Below, piece by piece: positions 35,566 to 45,672 of a stretch of DNA of 64,000 nucleotides. A program made the translations under genes and the position numbers. The DNA comes from Zoogloea sp. (GTDB lineage Bacteria > Pseudomonadota > Gammaproteobacteria > Burkholderiales > Rhodocyclaceae), in contig JADJBR010000009.1 in the NCBI GenBank assembly GCA_016703645.1, forward strand, positions 1 through 64,000, read 5' to 3'. Under the pieces are notes generated by a model that was not told the DNA's origin, made no database searches, and saw only the letters and a list, made by a program, of their open reading frames with translations. How positions within the stretch are numbered: position 1 is the stretch's first letter; the number at the start of each line of letters is the position of its first letter.

Positions 35566-36366
35566 ATGGCCATGGACGTCGTCGACTACGAAATCTTCGG
35601 ATCTGAAATGCAGTACGTGGAGGTCGAGCTCGACCCCGGCGAGGCCGCCATCGGCGAGGCCGGCGTGATGATGTACATGCAGGACGGCATCCAGATGGAC
35701 ACCCTCTTCGGCGACGGCTCGGCCCAGCAGAGCGGCTTTCTCGGCAAGCTGATGGGCGCGGGCAAGCGTCTGCTCACGGGTGAGAGCCTGTTCACCACGG
35801 TCTTTCACAACGAAGGCAGCGGCAAGCGCCGGGTGGCCTTCGCCGCGCCCTATCCGGGCAAGATCGTGGCGGTGGATCTGTCGACCCTCGGCGGCACCCT
35901 GATCTGCCAGAAGGACTCCTTCCTGGCCGCCGCCAAGGGCGTCTCCCTGGGCATCGCCTTCCAGAAGAAGATCGGCGTCGGCCTGTTCGGTGGCGAGGGC
36001 TTCATCATGCAGAAGCTCGACGGCGACGGCATGGCCTTCATCCATGCGGGTGGCACCCTGATGGAGAAAACCCTGGCCCCCGGCGAGACCCTGCGCGTGG
36101 ACACCGGCTGCGTGGTGGCCTTCCAGCCCAGCGTCGATTTCGACATCCAGTATGCCGGCAAGATCAAAACCGCCCTGTTCGGCGGTGAAGGCCTGTTCTT
36201 CGCCACCCTCCGCGGCCCTGGCAAGGTATGGCTGCAGTCCCTGCCCCTGTCGCGCCTGGCCGACCGCATCGTGGCGGCCTCCCGCGCCGGCGGGGGTGGC
36301 GGCAAGGAGGGCGGCTCGGTGCTTGGCGGCATCGGTCTCGGCTCCCTCCTCGGCAACGACGAGTGA
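35566..36366 (+). CDS. AIM24/TIGR00266-family protein
   Basis: 266 residues. Beta-rich protein with the family pattern [20 protein letters not shown] at the N-terminus and [22 protein letters not shown] in the middle, followed by [25 protein letters not shown] Gly-rich tail (GGGGGKEGG) ends it. The family is related to mitochondrial AIM24 and bacterial TRAP-like beta folds; its role in bacteria is unclear. It overlaps the M48 peptidase gene by 4 nt, so it is the first gene of an overlapping run leading to the pilus-like locus. Confidence 0.9.
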   Translation: MAMDVVDYEIFGSEMQYVEVELDPGEAAIGEAGVMMYMQDGIQMDTLFGDGSAQQSGFLGKLMGAGKRLLTGESLFTTVFHNEGSGKRRVAFAAPYPGKIVAVDLSTLGGTLICQKDSFLAAAKGVSLGIAFQKKIGVGLFGGEGFIMQKLDGDGMAFIHAGGTLMEKTLAPGETLRVDTGCVVAFQPSVDFDIQYAGKIKTALFGGEGLFFATLRGPGKVWLQSLPLSRLADRIVAASRAGGGGGKEGGSVLGGIGLGSLLGNDE

Positions 36367-37442
36367 GCGACACCCCCGTCCCGGCCCGCTTCTACCCGGC
36401 GGGCGGGGATGCCCACGGCCACCCGGCGCGGCTCACCTGGCGGGGCCACACCCTGACGGTCATGACTGAGGGCGCACCGGCGCTGCAGATCTCCGCCGAC
36501 GCACTGCAGGCCGAGGCCCGGGGCTTCAACCACGGCCAGTGGGCCCTGAGCTGGGCCGAAGGCGATGCCCGCCACCTGCTGATCGTGGACGACAGTGTGG
36601 TGGCCCCCCTGCGCACGGTCATGCCGGCCCTGTTCCGCGGCGGCGAGCAGCGCAGGCAGCGCCACAACCGGCGATTTCGCCTGGGTCTGGCCCTGCTCGT
36701 GGCGCTGCCCTTGCTGCTGCTCGGTGCCGCGCTACGGGCCCTCGACCCCCTCACCGATCGGATCGTCGCCCGGGTGCCGGCCAGCGTGGAACAGCACATT
36801 GGCGAAGCCGTGCTGGCGCGCACCCGCCTGGAGGGGCCCATGGTGGAAAGCGGCCCCGCCTACGATGCGCTGCAGACCATCGGTCGACGCCTGACCCGCC
36901 CCGGCGAGAAGCTCCAGTTTCACCTGGCCGAGCGCCCCGACATCAATGCCTTTGCCGCGCCAGGTGGGGTGGTGGTGGTCCATACCGCCCTGATGCGGCA
37001 GGCCCGCTCGGCAGAGGAAGTGGCCGGGGTCCTCGCCCACGAGATCGCCCACGTGGAACTGCGCCACAGCCTGCAGCAGATTGTCCGGAGCGCAGGCCTG
37101 CAGGTCATCGCGGCGGCCCTTTTCGGCGACTACACGGCCCTCGGCCGCTGGGCCGCCCAACTGGGCGAGCTGAAGTTCTCCCGCGATGCGGAACGAGAAG
37201 CGGATCAAGGTGCGCTGGAACGCCTGGCGGAAGCGCGCATCGACCCCCGCGGCCTGCTGGCGTTCTTCCGCACCCTGGCCCGTGTCGACGCCAAGCGGGG
37301 CGCTCCCCCTCCCCTGCTGTCCACCCACCCGGCCAGCGCCGAACGCAGCGCCTGGCTGGAAACCGCCATCGCCGCCCGCCCTCCGGGAACGCCCCTTCCC
37401 ATCGGCATCGACTGGACGTGGGCAGGCCACCCAACACACTGA
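36363..37442 (+). CDS. M48-family membrane metallopeptidase
   Basis: 359 residues from GTG 36363, which overlaps the AIM24 stop. The N-terminal region (1-100) is a cytoplasmic beta domain, then a membrane helix around 105-125 ([20 protein letters not shown]). The catalytic motif [10 protein letters not shown] (HExxH) and a downstream [14 protein letters not shown] supply the zinc ligands (two His and Glu). It resembles Oma1/BepA-type envelope quality-control proteases with an extra N-terminal domain. Coupling to AIM24 suggests membrane-protein turnover. Confidence 0.9.
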   Translation: MSDTPVPARFYPAGGDAHGHPARLTWRGHTLTVMTEGAPALQISADALQAEARGFNHGQWALSWAEGDARHLLIVDDSVVAPLRTVMPALFRGGEQRRQRHNRRFRLGLALLVALPLLLLGAALRALDPLTDRIVARVPASVEQHIGEAVLARTRLEGPMVESGPAYDALQTIGRRLTRPGEKLQFHLAERPDINAFAAPGGVVVVHTALMRQARSAEEVAGVLAHEIAHVELRHSLQQIVRSAGLQVIAAALFGDYTALGRWAAQLGELKFSRDAEREADQGALERLAEARIDPRGLLAFFRTLARVDAKRGAPPPLLSTHPASAERSAWLETAIAARPPGTPLPIGIDWTWAGHPTH

Positions 37443-37486
37443 CGGTGGTGGCATGAAGGGTGTCGGGCACCCAAACGGGCTCAAGA

Positions 37487-39361
37487 ATGACGCCCGGCAA
37501 CCGTTATCCAGGACAGGAATCAGCCTGGAAGTCCCCTGTGCCCCCAACCCGCTCCAGCTCCACCGATCGAGCAGGCCTCTTCGTCCTGAGCGCCTGTCTC
37601 GTCGCCGCGCTGCTTGTCGCCTTCCTGGCCGTCCGCCAGCAGACCGAGCAGCACAGCCGCGAACAGTTCGAACAGGGCACGCGGCTCGTCAAGGCGCTCA
37701 GCGCCATTCCCCTCGACGGCCTGACACCCTCCAGCGGGCGTCCCAACCCCCTGGCCGCCGTGCTGCGGGCGCACGGTAGCGCCGATCTCGCCTTCGGTCT
37801 GGTGACCGACCCCACGGGCCGCCCCCTCGCCGAAGTCACGGCCCCCGGCCTCAGCCCCGCGGTGCAGCCCCTCAGCGCTGACCGCCCCGCCGAATGGTTC
37901 GGCCATGGGCCGATGGACAGTGGCGTGGCCGGACTCGAACTGATGGAATTCCACGGCCCGCTGCTCCGCGAGGGGCGCCTGGAAGGCTTCGTGCGCATTG
38001 CCTTCCGCGCCCCCGGCATGGGCTTCAACGCCAGCCAGCTTCCCTTCGTGGCGGGTCTGGCCCTGCCGGTACTGCTGCTGGTGCCCCTGTTCTTCTTCCT
38101 GCTGCGCAGCCAGCTACGCCCCCTGCAGGCCCTCAGCGCCCGCCTCGAGACCTTCACCACCGCCCCCCCGGGCGAGGCCTCCGCCCGCGATGTGGTGAGC
38201 CGCTTTGCCCTCTTCCTGGATGCCGCGGAAAGCCGTATCCGCGAACTCGAGTCCACCCGCAACGACTCGGAAACCTCGGTCAAGCTGCTGGGCTACAAGA
38301 AGGAAAAGGTCGAGAGCGCCCTGGAGACCCTGCCCGAGGGCGTACTCGTCCTCGACGAGGGCGGCGTGGCGGTGTTCGCCAATGCCAAGGTCGGCCCCCT
38401 GCTGGGCGCCGACCCGGCCGGCCTGCTGCAGAAGGAACCCGCCAACTGGGCCATCGCCCCCGAGATCCTGGGCGTGCTCGCCCCCCTGCTCGGCAGCCAG
38501 GCCGGTGCCGCCAAGCACACCGCCAGCTACCATCCGGGTGCCGATGAGAACCGCCGGGTCAGCGTGTGGGCCCTGCCCCTGTTCGCCCCCCGCGACGCCA
38601 CGCGACGCCTCGGCACCCTGCTGGTCCTGCGGGAAACCACCGACCAGTTGCTGGCCGCCCGCGCCCGCGACGAGTTCATCGCCCACGTCGCCCATGAGCT
38701 GAAGACCCCCCTGGCCAACATCAGCCTGTACGGCGAACTGCTGCGGGACGAACCGGATCTGCCCGACGAGACCCGCATCGAAGCGGTCAACACCGTCTGC
38801 GACGAAGCCGAACGGGCCGCGGCCCTGATCGGCAACCTCCTCAACATCTCTCGCATCGAGGCCGGCAGCATCGTCATCGAGCGCCAGTGGGTGCGCCTGG
38901 GCGATCTGCTCAATGACTGCATGGAGCACCTCTCCCACGGGGGTCGCGCCCACGGCCTGCGCCTGCGGGTGGACGTGCCCCCGGACCTGCCCCCGGTCGA
39001 GCTGGACAAGGATCTGCTGCGCATCGCCCTCAACAACCTGCTCACCAATGCCGCCAAGTACAACCGGGAGAAGGGCGAAGTGATCCTCTCGGCCGAAGAA
39101 AGCGACGAGCGCATTTTGATCTCCGTGCAGGACACCGGTATCGGCATTCCCGCCGCCGACCTCGAACGGATCTTCGAGAAGTTCTACCGCTCCGCCGACC
39201 AGGAAGCCGTGTCCCGCGGCGGCCACGGCCTCGGCCTGTATCTGGCACGTCAGATCGTCGAGATGCACCAGGGCCAGATCGGCGTGGTCAGCCAGCCGGG
39301 CCAGGGCACCCGGGTCACCCTGAGCTTCCGCAAACCGCACGTTCTCCTGAGGGCCGCATGA
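37487..39361 (+). CDS. PAS-containing membrane sensor histidine kinase of the pilus locus
   Basis: 624 residues from ATG 37487; a GTG at 37460 would add nine residues. Two membrane helices (about 28-48 and 180-200) flank a periplasmic sensor, then come a HAMP-like linker and a PAS-like region (about 275-385). HisKA carries VAHELKTPLANISLYGELL (active His), and HATPase carries NLLTNAAKY, DTGIGIP and GHGLGLYLA. It overlaps the receiver gene by 4 nt. Position at the head of the STAS-GspE/GspF operon suggests it controls assembly of the pilus-like machine. Confidence 0.9.
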   Translation: MTPGNRYPGQESAWKSPVPPTRSSSTDRAGLFVLSACLVAALLVAFLAVRQQTEQHSREQFEQGTRLVKALSAIPLDGLTPSSGRPNPLAAVLRAHGSADLAFGLVTDPTGRPLAEVTAPGLSPAVQPLSADRPAEWFGHGPMDSGVAGLELMEFHGPLLREGRLEGFVRIAFRAPGMGFNASQLPFVAGLALPVLLLVPLFFFLLRSQLRPLQALSARLETFTTAPPGEASARDVVSRFALFLDAAESRIRELESTRNDSETSVKLLGYKKEKVESALETLPEGVLVLDEGGVAVFANAKVGPLLGADPAGLLQKEPANWAIAPEILGVLAPLLGSQAGAAKHTASYHPGADENRRVSVWALPLFAPRDATRRLGTLLVLRETTDQLLAARARDEFIAHVAHELKTPLANISLYGELLRDEPDLPDETRIEAVNTVCDEAERAAALIGNLLNISRIEAGSIVIERQWVRLGDLLNDCMEHLSHGGRAHGLRLRVDVPPDLPPVELDKDLLRIALNNLLTNAAKYNREKGEVILSAEESDERILISVQDTGIGIPAADLERIFEKFYRSADQEAVSRGGHGLGLYLARQIVEMHQGQIGVVSQPGQGTRVTLSFRKPHVLLRAA

Positions 39362-39738
39362 AACGCCTGCTAGTCGTCGACGACGAACCCCACGTGGCGC
39401 GCGTCCTGCGCGTCAGCCTGGCCAAGGACGGCTGGTCGGTAGAGACGGCCCGGGACGGGGCCGAAGCGCTGCGGGTCATCGCCAACAATCCCCCTGACGT
39501 GATGATCACCGACATCCAGATGCCCGGCATGGGCGGCGAAGAACTCTGCCGCGAGCTTCACGCAAGCCTCCCCCACAGGCCCTTTCCCATCCTCGTGATG
39601 ACCTCCATGACCGCCCGCGACCAGCGGGACTGGGCACGGGATCTGGGGTCCATCGAGTTTCTCGAGAAACCGGTCAGCCCACGCCGCATCGCCGCACTGC
39701 TGGCGCAACTGCTCAGCCAGGAGAAGCACAATGCCTGA
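39358..39738 (+). CDS. Single-domain response regulator of the pilus locus
   Basis: 126 residues, receiver only. Acidic pair in VVDDEPH, phospho-Asp in ITDIQMPGMGG, Thr in MTSMTA and Lys in EKPVSPRRIA. It has no output domain, and overlaps the kinase (ATGA) and the HD-GYP gene (8 nt). Probably relays signal from the kinase to the HD-GYP or STAS-GspE protein, which is inference. Confidence 0.9.
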   Translation: MKRLLVVDDEPHVARVLRVSLAKDGWSVETARDGAEALRVIANNPPDVMITDIQMPGMGGEELCRELHASLPHRPFPILVMTSMTARDQRDWARDLGSIEFLEKPVSPRRIAALLAQLLSQEKHNA

Positions 39739-41230
39739 TTCCGACACCCGCAGCGTCGCCCGTTACGGGCGCTGGCTGCAACGCAGCGTCGGCCCGCACT
39801 TCACGGTGGGCATTGGCAGCAGTGAAGGCGGCCTGCTGTGGCCCGAGTCCTCGGCCGAGCTTGCCGGTACGCTCTCATCCCTGCCCTGTGCAGAGCTTGA
39901 ATGCCTGCCGTCCATGCAGCGGCTCGACAGCGCCGATGGCCCGATCTACCTGCGCGCCATCACCCTGCCGGATGCCTGCGGCGCGGGCTGGCTGGTGGCA
40001 ATAGCCCGCCACGACGCCGCCCCCTCCGACATCGAGCTGGATGCCCTCGCCGACGCCATGGACGACGTGGCCGCCGCCCTCGACGACGCCACCCACCTCA
40101 ACACCGAGATGGATCTGCTGGCCGGCGAACTGGCCGAGCGCTACGAGGAACTCCACCTCGTCTACGAGATCGACCGCCACTTGGCCAACCAGGACCTGGG
40201 CACGGAGGTCCTGCAGGATCTCCTGCAGAGCTGTGCCGAGCAGCTCAACGCCGATGTGGCGTGCTTCGTAAGGCCGGCCGACAACCTGACCATCTCCGCC
40301 ACCAACCTCAGCAAGCCCATCCACAACCTGGACCTGGTGCTGGTCGAGATGCGCGGCGACCTGTTCCGCTTCGTCTCGTCGAGCCGCACCACCCTGGTCA
40401 TCAACAACACCGATGACCCGCGCCGCGCCTACATCTTCACCGACATGCCCTACAAGGTGCTGGCCTGCCCGGTGTTCCAGGGCATCGAGATGCCGGCCAT
40501 GCTGGTGCTGCTCAACCACGACAGCAAGCCCGACTTCTCCAACAGTGACCGCCGCCTGGGCGAGGTGATGGCCCACCAGATCGCCAACGTGATGCACATG
40601 CAGGGCATGTTCGCGGAGATGCGGCGCTTCACCGAACAGATGGCCGCCGCCCTGATCGAGGCGGTGGAAGCCAAGGACCCGTACACCCGCGGTCATTCGG
40701 AACGGGTGCACCTGCTGTCCATGCGCCTTGGCCAGGGTCTGCGCCTGCGCACCGAAGAGATGGAGAACCTGCACTGGGGCTCCCTGCTCCACGACGTGGG
40801 CAAGATCGGCATTCCCGACGCCGTGCTGTGCAAGCCCGGGCGCCTGACCTCCGACGAATACACCTTCATCAAGGTCCACCCCGAACGCTCCTACGAGATC
40901 CTGCGTCACGTGGACCGCCTCAAGGGTGCCATCGAAGGCGCCCGCCATCACCAGGAAAAATTCGATGGCACCGGCTATCCCCACGGCCTGCGGGGCACCA
41001 GCATCCCCCTGCTGGCGCGCATCATCGCCGTGGCCGACACCTACGACAGCATCACCAGCTCCCGCGCCTACCGGGCCGGCAGCACCCACGAGGCCGCCGT
41101 CAAGGAAATGACCCGGGTCAGCGGCACCCAGCTCGACCCCGAGCTGCTCGACGTCTTCCTGCGCATCTGCGACGACGACCCCGCCCTGCTGGTGAAGCTG
41201 GGCGTGCGACGGGAGTGGGACGATCGCTAA
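39731..41230 (+). CDS. GAF/HD-GYP cyclic-di-GMP phosphodiesterase
   Basis: 499 residues. A GAF-like sensor occupies about 135-290. The C-terminal HD-GYP domain has HSERVHLLS, LLHDVGKIGIPD (HD pair) and a GYP motif in RHHQEKFDGTGYPHGLRG, with Gln in place of the third His. The metal ligands appear intact, so it should hydrolyse cyclic di-GMP. It is translationally coupled to the receiver before it and to the STAS-GspE gene after it, tying second-messenger level to pilus ATPase output. Confidence 0.9.
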   Translation: MPDSDTRSVARYGRWLQRSVGPHFTVGIGSSEGGLLWPESSAELAGTLSSLPCAELECLPSMQRLDSADGPIYLRAITLPDACGAGWLVAIARHDAAPSDIELDALADAMDDVAAALDDATHLNTEMDLLAGELAERYEELHLVYEIDRHLANQDLGTEVLQDLLQSCAEQLNADVACFVRPADNLTISATNLSKPIHNLDLVLVEMRGDLFRFVSSSRTTLVINNTDDPRRAYIFTDMPYKVLACPVFQGIEMPAMLVLLNHDSKPDFSNSDRRLGEVMAHQIANVMHMQGMFAEMRRFTEQMAAALIEAVEAKDPYTRGHSERVHLLSMRLGQGLRLRTEEMENLHWGSLLHDVGKIGIPDAVLCKPGRLTSDEYTFIKVHPERSYEILRHVDRLKGAIEGARHHQEKFDGTGYPHGLRGTSIPLLARIIAVADTYDSITSSRAYRAGSTHEAAVKEMTRVSGTQLDPELLDVFLRICDDDPALLVKLGVRREWDDR

Positions 41231-43274
41231 GGACATCGTCCGCACCCGCGCGGGCACCCTCACCTACCTGGCCCCCGAAGGCGCCCTCCATGACGGCGAG
41301 GCCGTCGGCGACCTGGGTGCGGCCATCGAGGCCTGCATCGCCAGCCATGAACTGCGGGTGGTCCTCGACCTGGGCAAGGTCACCCTGCTTTCCAGCCAGG
41401 CCCTGGCCCAGCTCCTCGCCTGCAGTGCCCGCCTCGCGGGGCTGGGGGGCTGGCTGCGCCTCAACGCGCCCAACCCGCTGATCGGCGACATCCTGCTGGC
41501 CACCGGCCTCAACCGTCGCCTGGAGATCTTCGACAGCGGCGGCCCCGAAGCCATCGCCCAGTCCGTGCCGCCGACCAGCGCTGGCCGACGGCTGGGCGAT
41601 CTCCTGATCGAGCGGGGCCTGGCCACCCCCGAGCAGCTTGCCGAGGCGGCCCGCCTGCAAGGCCAGCTTGGCTTGCGCATCGGGCGCATCCTGATCGAAA
41701 AGGGCTGGGTGCCGGAACATGAGCTGCTGCAGGCCCTGTCAGCCCAGCTCGACGTACCCTATCTGGCCATGCGCCCGGGCCTCTTCGACCCCAGCATTGC
41801 CGAGGCCCTGCCCCAGGACATGGCCCGCCGGCTCGGCGTGCTGCCCATGTTCCGGGTCGCCAACGAACTCACCCTCGCCACCACCGACCCCCAGTCCATG
41901 CCGGTGGCCGACGAGATCGAGCGGGCCAGCGGCTGCCGCCTGCGCTGGGTGCTGGCCGCCGCCGACGCCATCCAGAAATCGCTCTTCGAGGCCTACTCCG
42001 GCTCCGCCTACGATCCCGATCTGATCGATGGCAACGCCATGGACCTGGAGCTGATCGACAACGCCAACCGCGGGGGCGACGCCAACACCATCGACGAGCT
42101 GGCCGCCGGCAGCCCGGTGATCAACCTGGTCAACTCGATCATCCAGCGCGCCATCCACGACAACGCCAGCGACATCCACCTGGAACTCTTCCGCGCCAAG
42201 GCACGGGTGCGCTTTCGCATCGACGGGGTGCTCTACGAGGTCATGAACCCGCGGCCGGACCTCTTTCCGGCGCTGATCTCGCGTCTCAAGGTAATGGCCA
42301 ACCTGGACATCGCCGAGCGCCGCCTGCCCCAGGACGGCCGCATCCAGGTGTCCACCCAGGGCCGCACCGTGGACCTGCGCTTCTCGTCCCTGCCCGGCAT
42401 CTACGGCGAAAAGGTGGTCCTGCGGGTACTCGACAAGGGCAGCACCGTCCTCGACCTGCACCGCCTCGGCCTGGCCGAGGGCAACCTGGAGCGTTTCAAA
42501 CGTCTGCTGGCCCGCAGCCACGGCCTGCTGCTGGTCACCGGCCCCACCGGCAGCGGCAAGACCACCACCCTCTACGGCGCCATCGACCACCTGCGCAGCA
42601 TCGAGAAGAACATCGTCACCATCGAAGACCCGGTGGAGTACCAGCTCGACATCATCAACCAGAACCAGGTGAACGAAGCCGTCGGCCTGACCTTCCCGCG
42701 GATCCTGCGCCACGTGCTGCGTCAGGATCCGGACATCATCATGGTCGGCGAGATCCGCGACCGCCAGACCGCCGAAATCGCCGTACAGGCCGCCCTCACC
42801 GGCCACCTGGTGCTGTCCACCCTGCACACCAATGACGCCATCGGCGCCGTCGCCCGCCTGGTGGACATGGGGGTTGAACCCTATCTGCTGTCCTCCGCCC
42901 TGATCGGCGTGATGGCCCAGCGTCTGGTGCGCCGCATCTGCCCCGAATGCCGCACCACCTACATCGCGCCGCCCGAGCTGGTGGAGCGTTTCGAGTGGCA
43001 GGGCCGTGGTCAGGTCATGCTGGCCCGCGGGCGCGGCTGCCGCAACTGCTACGACAGCGGCTACAAGGGCCGCGTCGCCATCCACGAACTCATCGACATC
43101 GACCGCCCCCTGCAAAGCCGCATCGTGGCCGACGCCGGTTACGAGAGCCTGCGCGAACACGTGCGCCGCGGCCCCTGGCCGGGCCTCTTCGACGACGGCC
43201 TTGAACGGGTGCTGGGCGGCCACACCACCCTGGAAGAGATCTCCCGGGTGGTGCTGCAAGACCAGGGAGGCTGA
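41223..43274 (+). CDS. STAS-domain fused type II secretion/pilus assembly ATPase (GspE/MshE type)
   Basis: About 683 residues. Residues 1-100 form a STAS domain (ACIASHELRVVLDLGKVTLLSSQAL, split at the helix). Residues 110-260 are an MshEN-type N-domain, which in MshE binds cyclic di-GMP (RRLGDLLIERG and RIGRILIEKG repeats). The ATPase core has GPTGSGKTTTLYG (Walker A), an Asp box, IMVGEIRDRQTAEIA (Walker B) and a four-cysteine zinc site (CPEC ... CRNC). No ATG, GTG or TTG exists between the in-frame stop at 41193 and the STAS core. The best start is ATC 41223 (reading IAKDIV) with GGGAG 7 nt upstream; CTG 41268 is another option. The start is therefore uncertain. Confidence 0.85.
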   Translation: MAKDIVRTRAGTLTYLAPEGALHDGEAVGDLGAAIEACIASHELRVVLDLGKVTLLSSQALAQLLACSARLAGLGGWLRLNAPNPLIGDILLATGLNRRLEIFDSGGPEAIAQSVPPTSAGRRLGDLLIERGLATPEQLAEAARLQGQLGLRIGRILIEKGWVPEHELLQALSAQLDVPYLAMRPGLFDPSIAEALPQDMARRLGVLPMFRVANELTLATTDPQSMPVADEIERASGCRLRWVLAAADAIQKSLFEAYSGSAYDPDLIDGNAMDLELIDNANRGGDANTIDELAAGSPVINLVNSIIQRAIHDNASDIHLELFRAKARVRFRIDGVLYEVMNPRPDLFPALISRLKVMANLDIAERRLPQDGRIQVSTQGRTVDLRFSSLPGIYGEKVVLRVLDKGSTVLDLHRLGLAEGNLERFKRLLARSHGLLLVTGPTGSGKTTTLYGAIDHLRSIEKNIVTIEDPVEYQLDIINQNQVNEAVGLTFPRILRHVLRQDPDIIMVGEIRDRQTAEIAVQAALTGHLVLSTLHTNDAIGAVARLVDMGVEPYLLSSALIGVMAQRLVRRICPECRTTYIAPPELVERFEWQGRGQVMLARGRGCRNCYDSGYKGRVAIHELIDIDRPLQSRIVADAGYESLREHVRRGPWPGLFDDGLERVLGGHTTLEEISRVVLQDQGG

Positions 43275-43276
43275 AC

Positions 43277-44395
43277 ATGGCCATCGAACTCGGCTCCGCC
43301 ACCGGCCCGGCTTCGCCCGACGCCCAGCCCGCCCGCGCTGGCCTCAGCCTGCTGCCCGGACGCGTCGGGGTGGCCGACCGCATCGCCTTCACCGAACAGC
43401 TCGCCCTGCTGCTCGAAGCCAGCGTGCCCCTGCACACCGCCATCCACGAACTGCAGCGCCAGTCGCGCAAGCCGGCGGTGCGCCGGGTGCTCGGCGAGCT
43501 TCACACCGACATCCTCGACGGCAAGCCCCTGTCCCGCGCCCTGGCGCGCCAGCCCGCCATGTTTCCGGCCACCTACACCCACCTGGTGGCCGCAGCGGAA
43601 GAGGGCGGCTTTCTGCCCCAGATCCTCGAACAGCTCAAGGAACTCGACGAGAAGGCCCAGAGCCTGCGCGTGGCCCTGATATCAGCCCTCACCTACCCGG
43701 CCGTACTGCTGAGCCTGTCCACCGTGGTGGTGTGCTTCATCCTGCTGTGGGTTTTCCCTCGCTTTGCCGATCTCTTCGAATCCATCCACGACCGCCTGCC
43801 CTTCACCACCCTGATCCTGATGGCCCTCAGCGACTTCCTGCGTCAGTACGGCGGCCTGGTGCTGGCCGGACTTGCCGCGGCATTGCTGGCCGGCCGGCGC
43901 CTGCTTGCCAGCGCCGCACCGCGGGCCGCCCTGGAGCGCGGCCTGATGGCCGTGCCCGGACTCGGCCAGACCCTGATGGGCATCCACATGGTGCGGGTGT
44001 TCCGCATCCTCTCCCTGTCCCTGAAGCATGGCGTCCCCCTCCTGAAGGCTCTCGCAGCCGCCGAAGAGGTGGCCTCCACCGCGGCCCTGCGCACCGGCAT
44101 GCAACGCATGCGCGTCAGCGTGGAGGAAGGGCGCGGCCTCTCCGCCGCCCTCGCCGAACTCGATTTCATCCCCCCCCTGGCCCAGGAAATGCTCGCCACC
44201 GGGGAGCGCACCGGCCACCTGGCCAAGGTGCTCGAACGCCTCTCCGAGCACTACCAGCGCAAGCTGGAACACCGCCTCGCCACCCTCGCCAAGATCGTCG
44301 AACCGGCCATGCTGCTGATCATGGGTGCCCTGGTGGCCATGATCGTCAGCGCCCTCATCCTCCCCATCTTCAAACTGTCCGCTGCCGTGCATTGA
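43277..44395 (+). CDS. Inner-membrane platform protein GspF/PilC family
   Basis: 372 residues with two T2SSF repeats: FTEQLALLLEASVPLHTAIHEL at the N-terminal repeat, and IHMVRVFRILSLSLKHGVPLLKAL in the second. Three membrane helices (about 140-160, 190-210 and 345-365) follow the usual plan. It starts 2 nt after the ATPase gene. It forms the rotating platform that the ATPase drives during pilus or pseudopilus assembly. Confidence 0.93.
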   Translation: MAIELGSATGPASPDAQPARAGLSLLPGRVGVADRIAFTEQLALLLEASVPLHTAIHELQRQSRKPAVRRVLGELHTDILDGKPLSRALARQPAMFPATYTHLVAAAEEGGFLPQILEQLKELDEKAQSLRVALISALTYPAVLLSLSTVVVCFILLWVFPRFADLFESIHDRLPFTTLILMALSDFLRQYGGLVLAGLAAALLAGRRLLASAAPRAALERGLMAVPGLGQTLMGIHMVRVFRILSLSLKHGVPLLKALAAAEEVASTAALRTGMQRMRVSVEEGRGLSAALAELDFIPPLAQEMLATGERTGHLAKVLERLSEHYQRKLEHRLATLAKIVEPAMLLIMGALVAMIVSALILPIFKLSAAVH

Positions 44396-44546
44396 GGGCA
44401 CGCATGTGTGGCATATTCCCGCCCGGATCATGGAATTTAACAATCAGGCCCTCAACTTTCAGGCCCCACCGTCGTAAGTGCTATCCATGCGCCATCCAGT
44501 TGGCAGAAAGCCTTTTTTCCCGCTCAGCCCATCACCGGAGTCAGCA

Positions 44547-45053
44547 ATGATGATTCGCCGCCCCCGCCTCCACGCGGGCTTCACGCTCGTGGAACTGTTG
44601 ATCGTCGTGGTGATCCTCGGCGTCCTCGCCGCCATCGCGATCCCGCAGTTTTCCGCCTCCACCGACGACAGCAAGGTCGCCGCCCTGGACGCCAGCCTCA
44701 ACAACCTGCGCACCGCCATCGAGCTCTACTATCAGCAGCACGGCCACTATCCCAGCGCCGTGACCGGCGGCGGCACCTATGCAGTCAACACCGAGGCCAC
44801 CTTCACGGCCCAGCTCGCCAGCTTCACCAGCGCAGCCGGCGTGGTCAGCACCACCAAGGATGCCACCTACAAGTACGGCCCCTATCTCAAGAAGTCCACC
44901 CTGCCCGCCGAACCGATCAACAACATCGCCACCGTCGAGATCGTCACCACCGGCACCCTCGGCATGACCGCCAGCGGCTCCACCGGCGGCTGGAAGTTCG
45001 ACAACAAGACCGGCCAGTTGATCGCCAACATCACCGCCTACCAGACCCGCTAA
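44547..45053 (+). CDS. Type IV pilin / major pseudopilin-like protein
   Basis: 168 residues from ATG 44547 (GGAG 6 nt upstream). Prepilin signature HAG|FTLVELLIVVVILG with Glu5 conserved. The mature body (QYQQHG-type NNLRTAIELYYQQHGHYPSA) resembles GspG or type IV major pilins. Preceded by a 151-nt gap, so it may have its own promoter. It is the likely main fibre subunit. Only one major-type pilin is present in the locus. Confidence 0.88.
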   Translation: MMIRRPRLHAGFTLVELLIVVVILGVLAAIAIPQFSASTDDSKVAALDASLNNLRTAIELYYQQHGHYPSAVTGGGTYAVNTEATFTAQLASFTSAAGVVSTTKDATYKYGPYLKKSTLPAEPINNIATVEIVTTGTLGMTASGSTGGWKFDNKTGQLIANITAYQTR

Positions 45054-45063
45054 GTTCCCGGCT

Positions 45064-45672
45064 TTGGCCCGGCACAGAACGCCCCCCCGATCGCCCCGTC
45101 CCCGCGATACGCCTTCAGGCCACCCCCGCTGTCGCGGCCTCACCCTGATCGAACTCCTCCTCGTTGTCAGCCTGCTCGCCATGCTGGCCGCCACAACCGT
45201 TCCCCTCCTCATCGGCACAAGCCACCCCACCCAGGCCAGACAGGGGGCCCAGCGCGTCGCCACCGCCCTCCGCTTCGCCCGCGATGAAAGCCTGCGCACG
45301 GCGCAGCCCCATGGCGTCACCCTGAGCACCGGCACCGACGCGGACACGCTGAAAGTGTTCGTGCTGGATACCGGCAGCCTGCCGCCCACACCCGAGTTCA
45401 CCGTGCGCCATCCCCTGTCACGCCAGCTCTATGCGGAGACCGTCGGCACCGGCAGTCCCTTTCCCGCGGCCCGGGTCGACGCCCAGGGCTTCGTCAGCGC
45501 CCTGGGAAGTTCCAGTCAGCTCATCTTCACTGCCGACGGCGCCCCCGCCATCCTCAACGGTGCCAACCTGCAGCGCCTGAGCGGGGTCAGTGTGCGGATC
45601 GGCATCACTGCCGGCAAGCTCAGCCAGAGCGTGCTGATCGCCACCGAGACCGGAAGGGTGAGCCTGGAATGA
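45064..45672 (+). CDS. GspH/FimT-like minor pseudopilin
   Basis: 202 residues, probable TTG start at 45064. A long basic leader precedes RCRG|LTLIELLLVVSLLAMLA, a prepilin cleavage site with Glu5. The body has the GspH pattern (GTSHPTQARQGAQRVATALR, RFARDESLRT). Start is only 10 nt after the pilin stop. It overlaps the next pilin by 4 nt. Confidence 0.8.
   Translation: MARHRTPPRSPRPRDTPSGHPRCRGLTLIELLLVVSLLAMLAATTVPLLIGTSHPTQARQGAQRVATALRFARDESLRTAQPHGVTLSTGTDADTLKVFVLDTGSLPPTPEFTVRHPLSRQLYAETVGTGSPFPAARVDAQGFVSALGSSSQLIFTADGAPAILNGANLQRLSGVSVRIGITAGKLSQSVLIATETGRVSLE

Noticed and set aside
44396-44546. Sigma-54 promoter before the main pilin (GGCAC...GGCA)
   Set aside because: The GG to GC spacing is 12 bases, not the required 10.
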